Assembly (NCBI GenBank): GCA_963555705.1
Contig: OY743184.1
Location: forward strand, 30,638,614 to 30,702,613
Source of the DNA: Ligustrum vulgare
Taxonomy: Eukaryota; Streptophyta; Magnoliopsida; Lamiales; Oleaceae
Direction: 5' to 3'
DNA length: 64,000 nt
Positions 10,826 through 21,016 of the stretch are shown here, piece by piece. A program made the position numbers and the translations under genes. The notes under the pieces were generated by a model. That model was not told the DNA's origin. It saw nothing but the letters and a program-made list of their open reading frames with translations, and made no database searches. How positions within the stretch are numbered: the first letter of the stretch is position 1; each line of letters starts with the position of its first letter.

Positions 10826-11886
10826 AGTTGGGACCTAATGCTTGGAATTTCTCTAAATTGGCCAATAAAGTTTTGGGAAAATTATAATTTAAGTCTTTCA
10901 AGCTTAAAATTTTACAGAATTGGCCACCTAAAGTTTAAGAATATTGCAATTGACTCTTCTAACTTAAGGATTGCTTTATTCTAAAATTTTGAATTCTATA
11001 ATTCAAATCCTAAAGTCAAATATAGATGCAAATCAATGGATTTCAGTTTCAAATCTTGGTACATCGGAATCTTTTGAGAGATATAATATTCGAAAGTAAG
11101 TTAGTTGAAGCAACATGTTGCCAAAGCAACCTCTCTTGTGGATATTAATTAACTTTGAATATTAGAAGGTATTTGTGTGTGTTATTCATTGCGGATATTG
11201 ATCGGCCCAAAGGAAGGTTAATATTTGGCTCGAATTTCACATGCACCTGTTGTGATAAACACGTGGCAATTATTTAGTTTAACGTGTGACCAATAAATCG
11301 GTCCAAAGAAAGGTTTATTGGTTAACATGTCTTATTGTCAGTGTTTGATCACTGCACTAAGGGAAAATTAGGTGTTTGTGTGTTATTTCATGCGGATATT
11401 GATCAGCCCAAAGGAAGGTCAATATTTGGCCCGAATTTCACACGAACTTGTGGTGATAAATACGTGACAGTTATTTGGTTTTACGTGTGATCAATAAATC
11501 GGTCCAAAGAAAGGTTTGTTGGTTGACATGTCTTACTGTCAGTGTTTGATCACTACACCAAGAGTACCACTTACAAGTCAATATTTCTGTCCAAAGACTA
11601 AATATTGATGTTGTGCTAGGTATCTTGTGATGGGCCCTACCATTATTTGAAAGTATGATTTGCATAATAAGGTACTTATGTGAGCAATTTTATTTAAGTG
11701 TTCTCTATTCGGTTTCAAATTCTGCTAGTAGTAAATCTACAAGCTCAAATTTAATCCCTGTATTTATGGAATAAACTTCAAGGATCAAAACAAGAACATT
11801 AACTTTTCGTTGGCTGCATCGATTTAGACCCTGTACTAAGGATTGAGTAACCTACTCCTCTTACGGATGAAAGTTCATCTAATCAA
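10826..11886 (+). other. Leader of the copia element with a ~200-bp tandem duplication
   Basis: Non-coding leader. A unit of about 202 bp is repeated in tandem (about 11172-11373 and 11374-11565). Both copies contain CGGATATTGATC, CCCAAAGGAAGG and AATAAATCGGTCCAAAGAAA. The copies differ by about 10-15 percent, so the duplication is older than the LTR divergence and probably a feature of the family. Confidence 0.75.
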
Positions 11887-12600
11887 ATGAGGAACTTTGA
11901 GAAGTGGGATTGCTTAAATTACGTGAGTCACATGATCATTAAGTGCGGCATTCCGGAAGCCTTTAGTGGCATAGTATCTAAGGAGGTAAATGATGCCAAT
12001 GAATTCCTTGCCGAAATTAAGAAATGTTTTGTGAAAAACGATAAGGCTGAAAGAAGCACGCTTATGCAAAGCTTGATTTCAATAAAGTATAAAGGCAATG
12101 GGGAAATAAGGGAGTACATCATATAGATGTCTCACACTGCTTCAAAACTTAAGGAACTAAAACTCGACTTGTCTAATGACTTGCTCGTGCATTTGGTATT
12201 GATATCGCTTCCTGCACAATACAGTTAATTTAAGGTTAGTTATAACTGTCAAAATAGAAATGAACTCTCAATGAGCCCATTTCATAGTGTGCAAGCTTCT
12301 TGCACAATTCAGTCAATTTAAGGTCAGTTGTAACTATCAAAGGGAGAAATGAACTCTAAATGAGCTCATTCTATTTTGTGTGCAAAAGGAAGAAAAGTTG
12401 AAGTAGGACAGAACTGAAAGTGTTCACTTGGAAAACACCTCTAAAGACAAGGGCAAGAAAACAAATAAAGAAAATAAAGTTGTTAAGGGTTCAGAACAAG
12501 AGAAACCACATAAACACATTAAGGGTTGTTTCTTTTGTCAGAAATCTGGACATTTAAAGAAAGATCGTACATATTACCAACTAAAGCTGCTGCTAAAACC
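11887..12600 (+). pseudogene. Copia gag with zinc knuckle
   Basis: The capsid part reads MRNFEKWDCLNYVSHMIIKC, IPEAFSGIVSKEV and MQSLISIKYKGNGEIREYI, the UBN2-type gag of a common plant copia family. A TAG at 12124-12126 ends the frame, and homology continues (KLKELKLDLSNDLLVHLVLI) in the same frame. A 60-70 bp segment (QFKVSYN-type region) appears twice, near 12225-12290 and 12305-12370. The zinc knuckle CFFCQKSGHLKKDR has lost its last Cys. Confidence 0.85.
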
Positions 12601-12960
12601 TTTTATGAGCTTTTGACAGGCTTAAAGCTTAGTCCAAAGCATTTCTACATTTGGGGATGTCCAGCTAAGGCTAGGCTTTATAGGCCACATAAAGAAATTG
12701 GACTCCAAAATAGTTAGCAGCTGCTTTATTGGTTATTCTGAGCGATCGAGGGGCTATTAATTTTATGATCCCACACTTAAGTCAACTTTTGAAACGGGAA
12801 CTGCAACATTTTTGAGGATGTTGAGTTTGGGGGGAGAAATAAGGTTAGAGATATTGTCTTTAAGGAAGAAGTTGAGGAAGGATCGGTTTCGATTCCTACT
12901 ATTGCTTTTGATAATGTACAAGTTTCTATACATGTCATTGATCAAGAAGCATATCCGGAA
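12560..12960 (+). pseudogene. Copia integrase, C-terminal remnant
   Basis: Directly after the zinc knuckle the sequence reads TFYELLTGLKLSPKHFYIWG, then CPAKARLYRPHKE, the conserved end of copia integrase. The catalytic core is missing. Downstream pieces such as VRDIVFKEEVEEGSVSIPT match the linker before reverse transcriptase. Stops and frameshifts are frequent. Confidence 0.8.
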
Positions 12961-13149
12961 CTCAACTAGACAATGTTGAAGAACCTCCCATCCAAAATAA
13001 GGTAAATTTCAGAAATACAAACTCAACAACCTCGATAACCAAAGCCATTAAGGAAATCCACGAGAGAAAGGGAAAAAATGCTATTCCGGATAATTTAAAT
13101 AGTATTTTTCCAAGAACATAAGGAAAATAATGGAATTGTGGAAGATGGT

Positions 13150-14590
13150 CTAATCAATTCCATCAGGTCATGCAGGGTTCTAACTCTCAAAAGTGGATTG
13201 ATGCCATAAATAAGGAGTATAAGCATATGCAAGACAATAAAGTTTGGATCTTGTCCTATTACCAGAAGGTGCGAAGCCCATTGGTCTTAAACAGAATTTT
13301 AAACCAAGAGGGATTCGATAGGTAATGTGGAAAGATATAAGGTTCGTCTTGTATCTAAAGGCTTTACACAGATTGATGGCATTGACTATAAAGAGACTTT
13401 CTCTTCGGTTTCAATGAAAGACTCTTTCAAGAAAGTTAGGTTGTTGCACATTTTGACCTCGAGTTACATCAAATGGATACTAAGGTGGCATTTATCAATG
13501 GCGACATTGATGGGACGATCTATTTGGTGCAATCAGAAAACTTTGTGTCAGTGGACCCAAAGCTAATGGTTTGCAAATTAAAGAAATCCATTTATGTGCT
13601 CAAGCCAGCTTCCCGTTAAGGGTAATACAAATTTCATCAAGCAATTATCTCATTTGGTCTTGAGATTGATGTTGTTGATGATTGTATGTATTACAAGTTC
13701 AGTGGGAGTAAGTATATTTTTCTGGTTTTATATGTTGATTATTGCTTGCCACTAATGATATAGGTATGTCACATAAAATTATGAGATTTTTGTCAAGGAA
13801 TTTTAAGATTAAAAATCTTGGTGACATATCTTTTGTATTAGGAATTCAGATACACCGGGATTGTTCTCGGGGTATTCTTGGATTGTCACAAAAGGGCTAT
13901 ATCAATAAAGTACTTAAGAGGCTTGGCATGCAAGACAGTAAATCAGGGGACACCCTTATCGCTAAAGGAGACAAATTTAGTCTCAACTAATGCCCGAAAA
14001 GTTATCTTGAAGATAAAGAAATGCAGAGGGTCACATATAGTTAAGCTATAGAAAGTCTGATGTATGCTCAAATTTGTATGCGTTCGGATATTGCATACAT
14101 TATTGAGATACTAAGGAGATATTTAAGTAACCCTGTGATGGATCATTTGGAAAGCAGTCAAACATGGGTTATAAAGTATTTAAAGAGAACAAAAGATTAC
14201 ATACTCACATACAGAAAATCGGATCAGTTGGAGATCATATGGTATTATGATTCCGATTTTTACAAGATGCCAAGAAAGTAAAAGATCCACATAAGGCTAC
14301 ATTTATCTGCTGGTTGGAGGAGCTATTTCCGGATGGAGTGCTTAACAGACACTTTAGCTTCTTTCACTTGGCAGCACAGTTGTAGCAATTTTGGGGGCAT
14401 CTAATTATGGAATATAGCTGCGAAATTTTGTCACTGGACTGCATATTCTGTACGGTATAGAAAGACCACTAAAGTTATATTGTGACAATAACTCAGCAGA
14501 TTTATATTCCAGTAACAACAGGAACTCAACTAAGTCAAAATTCATTGACATAAGTTCCTGGTTGTGAAGGATACAGTTCAGAGTGGACAT
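13150..14590 (+). pseudogene. Copia reverse transcriptase and RNase H remnants
   Basis: Recognisable pieces in order are WIDAMNKEYKHMQDNKVWIL-like text near 13196, VERYKVRLVSKGFTQIDGID (13327-13400), then the segment after the catalytic site, LATNDIGMSHKIMRFLSRNF and ISFVLGIQIHRDCSRGILGL (13742-13990), and RNase H start LMYAQICMRSDIAYIIEILR (14060-14281). RT is broken by several frameshifts and an internal deletion between about 13560 and 13680. Confidence 0.85.
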
Positions 14591-14939
14591 GTGTCAATAA
14601 GAGCACATTTGGACAAACTCCATAATTGCGGATCCTTTTGAGGATGATCTCACTAAAGTTGGACCAGTTGGAAATAGGCATGTTGAAGATCATATTACAT
14701 GTAATTTCCATTCTACACATCCATACTTGATCCATGTCATTCAGTTATGTCGATATACGTGACCATTGAAGGTTTAGTTACGATTAATGTAGCGAAAGCC
14801 GCTTTGATCCTATGTTGATATAATTGATGGACCGGATTGTTTGGGGATGCATTCAGTAATGATAGCAAAATTCTGAGTACTCATAAGGTTATGATTGATA
14901 CACAATTGTATGGTTACACATATAGCCCAAGTGGGAGAT

Positions 14940-15396
14940 TGTAAGGATTTTAATCAATCATGTGGGCTTACATGTGAATTATTGTGTATTGAATAAAAGG
15001 CTATCAATTTGGTTAAGCCCAATTAAAGTGATCTAATAAGGATTTGATATATCGGGCTTTAATGCATCTAATTAAATGTATGAGCTTTTATGTGTAGATA
15101 CCAGGCCATTACCTAATTCATGATGGGCCGGATTAGGTTAATTGGCAATTCAGTATATAAAGTCGGTTATGGTCCCTGAATCCTACGTACTGTTCATCTT
15201 GTCTGATATCCCATCATCAGAGAGAAATTAAGGACTACGTATCGATTTAGAAGATCCAAACACCACCAAATCGTTTATTGTGAATCACGTTTGATTAAGG
15301 TACGCTTCCGCTTCAGTTATTTAATTCTTGATAATTCAGCACGATGATTTATTTTGGATCACAGATAAATAATTATCTGTAATAAATTTTCTAACA
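14940..15396 (+). repeat. 3' LTR of the copia element
   Basis: 457 bp, preceded by the purine tract AAGTGGGAGA (14929-14938) and followed by the TAAAT target repeat. Confidence 0.93.
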
Positions 15397-15560
15397 TAAA
15401 TTTCTCTTCTGCCAATGCTCTCTTAGACTCCCCTTGACGCCATTTTCTTCACCAGGTTTTCTTGAATAATCTTGTCAATAAAGTCTAGCAATCACATATC
15501 TTGCGATTACTCCACCAAGTGAGTGACCTACAAAAGAAATCTTTTGAAGATTCGGATGGT
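15397..15560 (-). pseudogene. Lipase-like (DUF676 serine esterase) exon, 5' part with nucleophile elbow
   Basis: The minus strand reads HHPNLQKISFVGHSLGGVIA and then RYVIARLY. G-H-S-L-G is the G-x-S-x-G elbow holding the catalytic Ser of alpha/beta-hydrolase lipases. In plant DUF676 proteins it is followed after a variable acidic stretch by KIAGLEP-type sequence, which is found across the copia insertion at 10368. A TGA follows RLY, so the gene was already, or has since become, non-functional. Upstream exons are not recognised. Confidence 0.75.
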
Positions 15561-16430
15561 GATCTGATCCACATCGAATAAAGATAAAAATATAGATTAA
15601 TTTATAAAGGTTTGGACTACTTTTAACAAGGTTGATTTTTTAAGATGAACCATCAAATATTATCATGGTATCAATCCATTTAGTTCTAACGAGCAATTCG
15701 ATCCAATTAAGACTCAAAATATGAGCATACGAATTTCAAGATTAATTTGCTCAAATGAGCCACCATCTTTCTTTAAAGGCATGTAAAGGGTTAAATATCA
15801 CTTATCGAATAAAGATAAAAATATAGACCAATTTATAAGGATTTGAGCTACTCCTTTTAATAAGATTGATATTTTAAGATTGAATATCAAATCTTAACAA
15901 AATCACATAAAATTTCTAAAGGGGGAAAAACCTCTAATCTCTAGCTTACATTTGATTCAAATTATAGTAATAATATTTAAATGAATAGTATTAATTCTGA
16001 ATTGAAGTCAGTAATCAAGAGAACAGTTAGTCCTACATAATGTTGGGAGGTTAGAGAACATTTCATTATTATTGGAAAAGGCATCACAAACCTCGTCAGC
16101 TAATCTCGTCTCATTACATCTATTGGATTGTGTGCCCATAAAGTATGGTCTGCTATGATAAAATAACATTTTTAATAACTAAATTCTAGTTTTATTTATT
16201 TAATTATTGAGCATGTGAATTAAAGTGCATATGATCACTTGTAATAATATAGTACAACTTATATTTTGATCAATTGTTCACAATATAAGTTGTAATGGAA
16301 GGTTACATAGTTGATCGATTCACTATTCATGTTTGTGATTTGTCCTTATCACTGAAATAGTTAAAGGTGACACTAGTACACTTGAAATGTATTGAAAGGA
16401 CCACACGTTCGTTTTAATTCAATAGCATGA
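15561..16430. other. Intergenic stretch with a tandem duplication and an LTR-like start
   Basis: A unit of about 231 bp starting TCGAATAAAGATAAAAATAT is repeated (15574 and 15805; the second copy is shorter). From about 16131 the sequence TGTGTGCCCATAAAGTATGG looks like the start of an LTR from another family, and it runs into the 5' LTR of element B at about 16430. No gene seen. Confidence 0.5.
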
Positions 16431-17007
16431 TCGTGCGGAAATTAAATTCCACTTCGTCATCGTGGAGGGTCGTGCGCCCCTCAGCCAAATCAACAGAATG
16501 AAAAATAGTCGACTGCGCGGCCACGAGGTTTCCTCCTGGGCGGTCGTGCAGTTCACTTAGAGGCTGACTTCGCAAAATTTTATCTTATTTCAGGTTTTTA
16601 TTTTATTTCCATTATTTTGTACTATAAATACTCATTTTGTCTCTAACCCTAAGAACTTAAATGGCTTGAACATTGAAGTCTCTCTTGAGAGCATGTAGAG
16701 GTAAAGGTTTTTATTTTATTTCCATTATTTTGTACTATAAATACTCATTTTGTCTCTAACCCTAAGAACTTAAATGGCTTGAACATTGAAGTCTCTCTTG
16801 AGAGCATGTAGAGGTAAATTCCTCTTTTAACTTGTTACTTTCTTTGGTATTCTTCAACTACATTTTGAGTAGATTATTCTTGTGTTGTTGAATCCACACT
16901 CCTTGAAATTTGTTTATTTCTATCCATTGGGCTAGGTCTATTCCTTAGAATTTTGGCTATATTAAATATAGGAATTTTTTGTTCAAACGCTAAAGGGTTT
17001 CGCATCA
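16431..17007 (+). repeat. 5' LTR of element B, truncated and carrying a duplication
   Basis: Matches the 3' LTR from the GC-rich segment (CCCCTCAGCCAAAT) to the end. It contains an exact 113-bp tandem duplication (16592-16704 and 16705-16817), absent from the 3' LTR. Confidence 0.78.
16592..16817 (+). promoter_or_regulatory. Exact 113-bp tandem duplication containing the LTR core promoter
   Basis: Each copy contains TACTATAAATACTC, a good TATA box (16623-16630 and 16736-16743), and the CTCTAACCCTAAGAAC segment downstream where transcription would be expected to start. I found no difference between the copies, so the duplication is recent or was homogenised. Confidence 0.75.
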
Positions 17008-17009
17008 TT

Positions 17010-17021
17010 TGGTATCAGAAC
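17010..17021 (+). other. Primer binding site of element B
   Basis: TGGTATCAGAAC, three bases after the LTR. One base differs from the tRNA-iMet site of element A. Confidence 0.82.
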
Positions 17022-17658
17022 TTGACTCTAAAATTGGTAAATATATCTTTACATTTCTTGTTCTTGTTCTGTTTTTTTTTTTTTTTTTAAAAAAAATTGT
17101 GTTCTTGTGTATCTCTTGATTCCTACATCATGAGTATTATCATTGTTATCACATTTAAGTTGGTTGGGAGGTCTCAATTTACCAAACACTTATATTTCTA
17201 CATTATTCAAGAATTGAGCACTAGGTGTTTGATAAAAATTCTCTAAGAAACTTCATTAATAGAGACCACTTTTCTCAATACCAAACTAGTCCTTAGTAAT
17301 TCCTTGTTCTCTGCCAAGTCCTTTGTGAATTGTCGTACTCCAGTACATTGACCCATAAATCCATATTACATCTTCTTTGTTAAAGCAAGCTATAAATTCC
17401 ACTTGCTATTTGTGCACATCAATTCCTATATCTCTTCTTTGATTGTGGTTTCATACTTTACAAGAATTATAATTTTCTCGTGGTAGTTGATTACGTTCCT
17501 TTGGAGCTTGAAAATTGAGTGTAAACACGGGTGAAAACATTACTTGTGAGAACACTTCCACACGTGTACAACATACTCCATACAAATGCTCCAAGTGAGA
17601 AAGTCTCCAATGCCCAAACTCAAGACTTGCGTGAGATGTTGCAAAATATTTCCACCAC
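17022..17658 (+). other. Leader of element B
   Basis: AT-rich, with a poly-T/poly-A stretch at 17071-17097. No convincing gene. An open frame on the minus strand (17451-17810) lies opposite the gag-like frame and is judged a shadow. Confidence 0.5.
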
Positions 17659-17871
17659 TTATATACTAGGCAAATGGAGGAAATGGAAGGAAGATTGGGA
17701 AGATGGTTGGATAGATTGGAGGCAAGGAGAGAAATCCCAACACCAAAGAGTAATAGAAAAATTAGGGATGAGTTTGATGATGATGGGGGTATGGAACAAA
17801 AGTGGAACATGGATAGGAGTAGAGGAGAGCGGTGTGATAGGGTGTTTGATAGGGGGTTTGATCGAGGTCAT
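17659..17871 (+). pseudogene. Gag-like frame of element B, part before the solo LTR
   Basis: Frame 17674-17874 reads MEEMEGRLGRWLDRLEARRE and a run of Arg, Glu and Asp, similar in composition to A. It is interrupted at 17871 by the solo LTR and would continue at 19473. Function unknown. Confidence 0.5.
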
Positions 17872-19467
17872 TGATAAATGTGTTTTACATACTTATTTAG
17901 TTCCTAAATTAGCACTTTAATTGACAAATTGAGTAAATATCTACTTATAAATTGTGTTTATCTTGTACAATTAGGTACAAACTCATTTGGAAAGAAAATG
18001 GACAAGATTGAAGAATAATTGAGCTAAAAGAAGAACAAATTTGATGTTCAAGGACCTAATTGAAAGAAATCAAAAGTTTGGGGACTCAATCACAACATCT
18101 CAAAAGGTTGGATGACCCACTGTGCAAATATTCCAGGGTCACAATCACAAAATGAAAGAGAATTTGTCAAAAGGGAGTGAAAAGAGCCCAAATGAATACA
18201 AAAAGTGAAGTTGGGGACCAAAGTACACAAGGGTCAAAAGTTGAGGACTTGGGCTGCATAATCAAAGTTGAGGGACTTGGCAGCAATTTAAAATTTGATT
18301 TCATATTTTTCCAAAGAATTATTATGCCGGGCACGTGAATCAAGAGAAAATAGAGTTTGGGGACCTTTTTGCATACCTTCCAAAGTTTTGGGGACTAATG
18401 TTACAATTTCCTAGGTTTTAAAGTTAAAAACCTGATTTTTACACTAGGCTGGGACGTCTTCTTGTCTTTTTCTTTCTGGCCGAGGCAGCTGTCACCGTTT
18501 TCTTCCTTTTTCTTTTCTTTCTTTACTTCTTTTCTTTCTTTTTATTTTCCATTACTTTTCAACTGCTTAGATAATTTTTGAGGAACTAATCAAGAGCACA
18601 AGGAGAATACATTTAAGGTAGAGAAATATTTGGAAAGTCATAGCCAAGCTTCAAAAGGGATTTCATCTACAACTTTGTATTTTCTCATTTATTTTTCCAT
18701 ATTTGTGATGTATTGTTATAAATATTCTTCTTTATATTATTTATTATTTATATAACATGGGCTAATTTATTGTGTTGGGATTTATGGTAGTAATTTAATC
18801 TAGCTTGGATTAATTTCAATATTTGCTATTTGTTGATTATATGTTTATTTCATGTGTGTTTGTTATCGAGATTATTTCATGTGTTTGATTGATCACCAAA
18901 TATGTGATTTGTGGAGTGTATGATGATCGAGAGATATTGTGCATTTTAGACCAAATAACAAATGCCTAGGTATTAATTTAGGAGATAGAGATATACTTAT
19001 ATCACTAGGTGATCCAATGAGCTATATTCACAAATAGTTAATGCAATTAATTGTGTTTTAATCGAAATAGAGTTATGATAGGTTAAACCAATTGATTAGG
19101 GTTAATTTCACTCGAGAGAGGTAATTAGCTAAACTTGAAAAATCGGGTCTAACATTGTAAATGAGTAATTTGTTAATTTGCATGTTGAGAAATTAATTAG
19201 GTAACGGTTAAATGAAACCATGAATCCCAATCACGTTTTCCTCGAAGATTTTCAAGTAACTTTTATATTTTCCTCTTTAGTAGATTTTTAGTTATTTCCA
19301 AAACCAACTTTTGATTGTGTGTTTCTTTTTATTGTTAGAATTAAATTAATTAAAGTTGTGTAATCTAAAGTAAACATTCCTCGTGGGATCGACAATCCGA
19401 ACTCAAAAATTCCACTTTATTACTTGTACGCGGCCCGTGCGCTTGCGGTACATTATTTGAGCGAACA
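17872..19467 (+). mobile_element. Solo LTR of an Athila/Tat-type element
   Basis: 1596 bp from TGATAAATGTGTTTTACATA to TTATTTGAGCGAACA, flanked by perfect 5-bp repeats GTCAT (17867-17871 and 19468-19472). Both ends resemble the complement of the LTR ends of Athila E (GAGTGCATTTTACATGC..., ...GTAGCGAACA), so it belongs to a related family in the opposite orientation. There is no internal region, consistent with LTR-LTR recombination after insertion. It carries several GGGGACT-type phrases between 18045 and 18420. Confidence 0.88.
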
Positions 19468-19472
19468 GTCAT

Positions 19473-20388
19473 CTAAAGAAGCATAAGGGTAGGGATGGAA
19501 TTGATGAAACTATTGGTAGTGTTAAAATGAAGATTCTATTATCCCATGGGAAAAATGATCTTATGTTGGACTTTAAGAAGTAAATGAAGATTTTAGAAGA
19601 AAAGTTTATTGCATGGGATTGTAAATATAAGGTTGGAATGCAAAAGGGGAGTGATAGTGAGGTTGAAGTTAAATTGCAAGAAGTGCCCCGAGATAAGGGA
19701 GTTGTGAAGGAGAGTGGTCCCATGTGGGACTTTAAGAGCCAAACGAAAATTTTAGAAAAAAGATTCATTGCATGGGATTGTAAATATAATGTTGACATGA
19801 AAACGGGAAGTGATGGAGATGCCAGTGGGATTGAAGGAAGAGCCCCTAGATAAGGAAGTTGGGAAGAAGGAGAGGGATTTAAAATTAGGGATAATTGATG
19901 AAACTCCAAATTCTCATGTGGATGTAAAAATATTGATAAGGGGGTGCATGAGCTTACAAGTGTAGAAGGTGTTGTTGAAATTGAAAGCGTGGAAGAAGTG
20001 GTTGAGCATGAAAGTTTTATAGTGTTAAATGAGCGAAATGTTGAAGGGATTAATGAAGGTGAAGTGAAGAGCCTCATGGTGCGGGAAGAGGAATTATAGG
20101 TGATGAATCACAAGTATGAGGATCTATATCTTGTACTTTGTGAAACTAATATTCTTCACCGTATTTTGCTTAACTTTATTTTGCAGGTTCATGGCAAGGT
20201 ACTTGGCGTCGTATCACTTATGCCCAAAGGAGTTTATGGTTCGACCCCTCCATATAGCTCAAGTGATGGAGTACTATTGGTTGATCATTAGACATAGAGG
20301 ACATAATTTTCAAATTGATCCAGGGGGTGCAGTGAAACATCATGAACAAACCTATGATTCGAGACGAACCATCCTGAAGAGGAAGGTC
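19473..20388 (+). pseudogene. Gag-like frame of element B, part after the solo LTR
   Basis: Frames 19584-19853 and 20116-20391 hold the charged protein. The motif ILEEKFIAWDCKYKVGMQKG occurs twice (19587 and 19749, the second as ILEKRFIAWDCKYNVDMKTG), an internal repeat of about 54 codons. The last part reads HNFQIDPGGAVKHHEQTYDS, matching A. A candidate intron end, TTTATTTTGCAG at about 20187, is placed as in A. Several stops break the gene. Confidence 0.6.
20375..20388 (+). other. Polypurine tract of element B
   Basis: GAAGAGGAAGG just before the TG of the 3' LTR, equivalent to the tract in A. Confidence 0.65.
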
Positions 20389-21016
20389 TGATATGAATCA
20401 TAACGGGCTTGGCAAGGTAAATTAATTATCCAAATCAAACAAATTTTGAAGTGCATATTCGTAGAGCTCCGGGTCAATTATGGGCTATTTTGGAAGAAGA
20501 TTCAAGGCTAAATTAAGTGATTAAGTCAAAAGAGGAGCCAAGAATCAAGTTGGAATAAAAAATCACAAAGTACCGAAAATACAACCACGCAGTTGAAACG
20601 TGGTGCGGTCACATACCCCTCAGCCAAATAAACAGAACGAAAAATGGTCGTTGAGCAGCCACGAGGTTTCCTCCTGCGCAATCGCGCAGTTCACTCATTT
20701 TGTCTCTAGTCCTAAGAACTTGGATGACTTGAACATTTAAGTCTCTCTTGAGAGCATGTGGAGGTAAATTTCTCTTTCAACTTGTTACTTTCTTTCATAT
20801 TTTTCAACTACATTTTTAGTGGATTATTCTTGTATTGTTGTGGAATCCACACTCCTTGAAATTTGTTCATTTCTATCCATTGGGCTAGGTTTATTTTTTA
20901 GAATTTTGGCTAGATTAAACTTGGGTCAATATTTATTTTATCATTTTAGCTTTCTTAAATTGATTCTAAATTGTTGTGGGAATATTTGACTCAAATTCCA
21001 AATGGGTTCGCATCAG
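20389..21016 (+). repeat. 3' LTR of element B
   Basis: 628 bp from TGATATGAATCATAACGGG to GGGTTCGCATCA. It starts like the LTR of A (TGATACGAATCATGGTGGG), supporting a common origin. Confidence 0.8.

Larger units (their letters stand above)
10369..15396 (+). mobile_element. Ty1/copia retrotransposon, complete ends, coding region dead
   Basis: Two 457-bp LTRs (10369-10825 and 14940-15396) with TG...CA ends and perfect flanking repeats TAAAT (10364-10368 and 15397-15401). Inside are remnants of gag, a zinc knuckle, the C-terminal part of integrase, reverse transcriptase and RNase H in the copia order (integrase before RT). The core of integrase between zinc knuckle and C-terminus is deleted. 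I do not see a standard tRNA-Met primer site after the 5' LTR. It lies in an exon of a lipase-like gene. Confidence 0.92.
16431..21016 (+). mobile_element. Element B: non-autonomous LTR retrotransposon related to A
   Basis: A 5' LTR (ends 17007 in GGGTTTCGCATCA), a primer site, an internal region of about 1.8 kb once the solo LTR at 17872-19467 is removed, a purine tract and a 3' LTR (20389-21016). The internal region encodes a charged protein whose C-terminus matches element A (DPGG...HHEQTYDS). No pol genes are present. The start of the 5' LTR is not found: homology with the 3' LTR fades at about 16430, so the 5' end may be truncated or replaced. Confidence 0.78.

Noticed and set aside
17451..17810. 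Minus-strand frame of 119 codons in element B
   Set aside because: It is opposite the charged gag-like frame and shows no motif.
19469..20077. A 202-codon minus-strand frame in element B
   Set aside because: It lies antisense to the charged gag-like frame; its Ser/Leu/Pro richness mirrors the Glu/Lys-rich sense strand.
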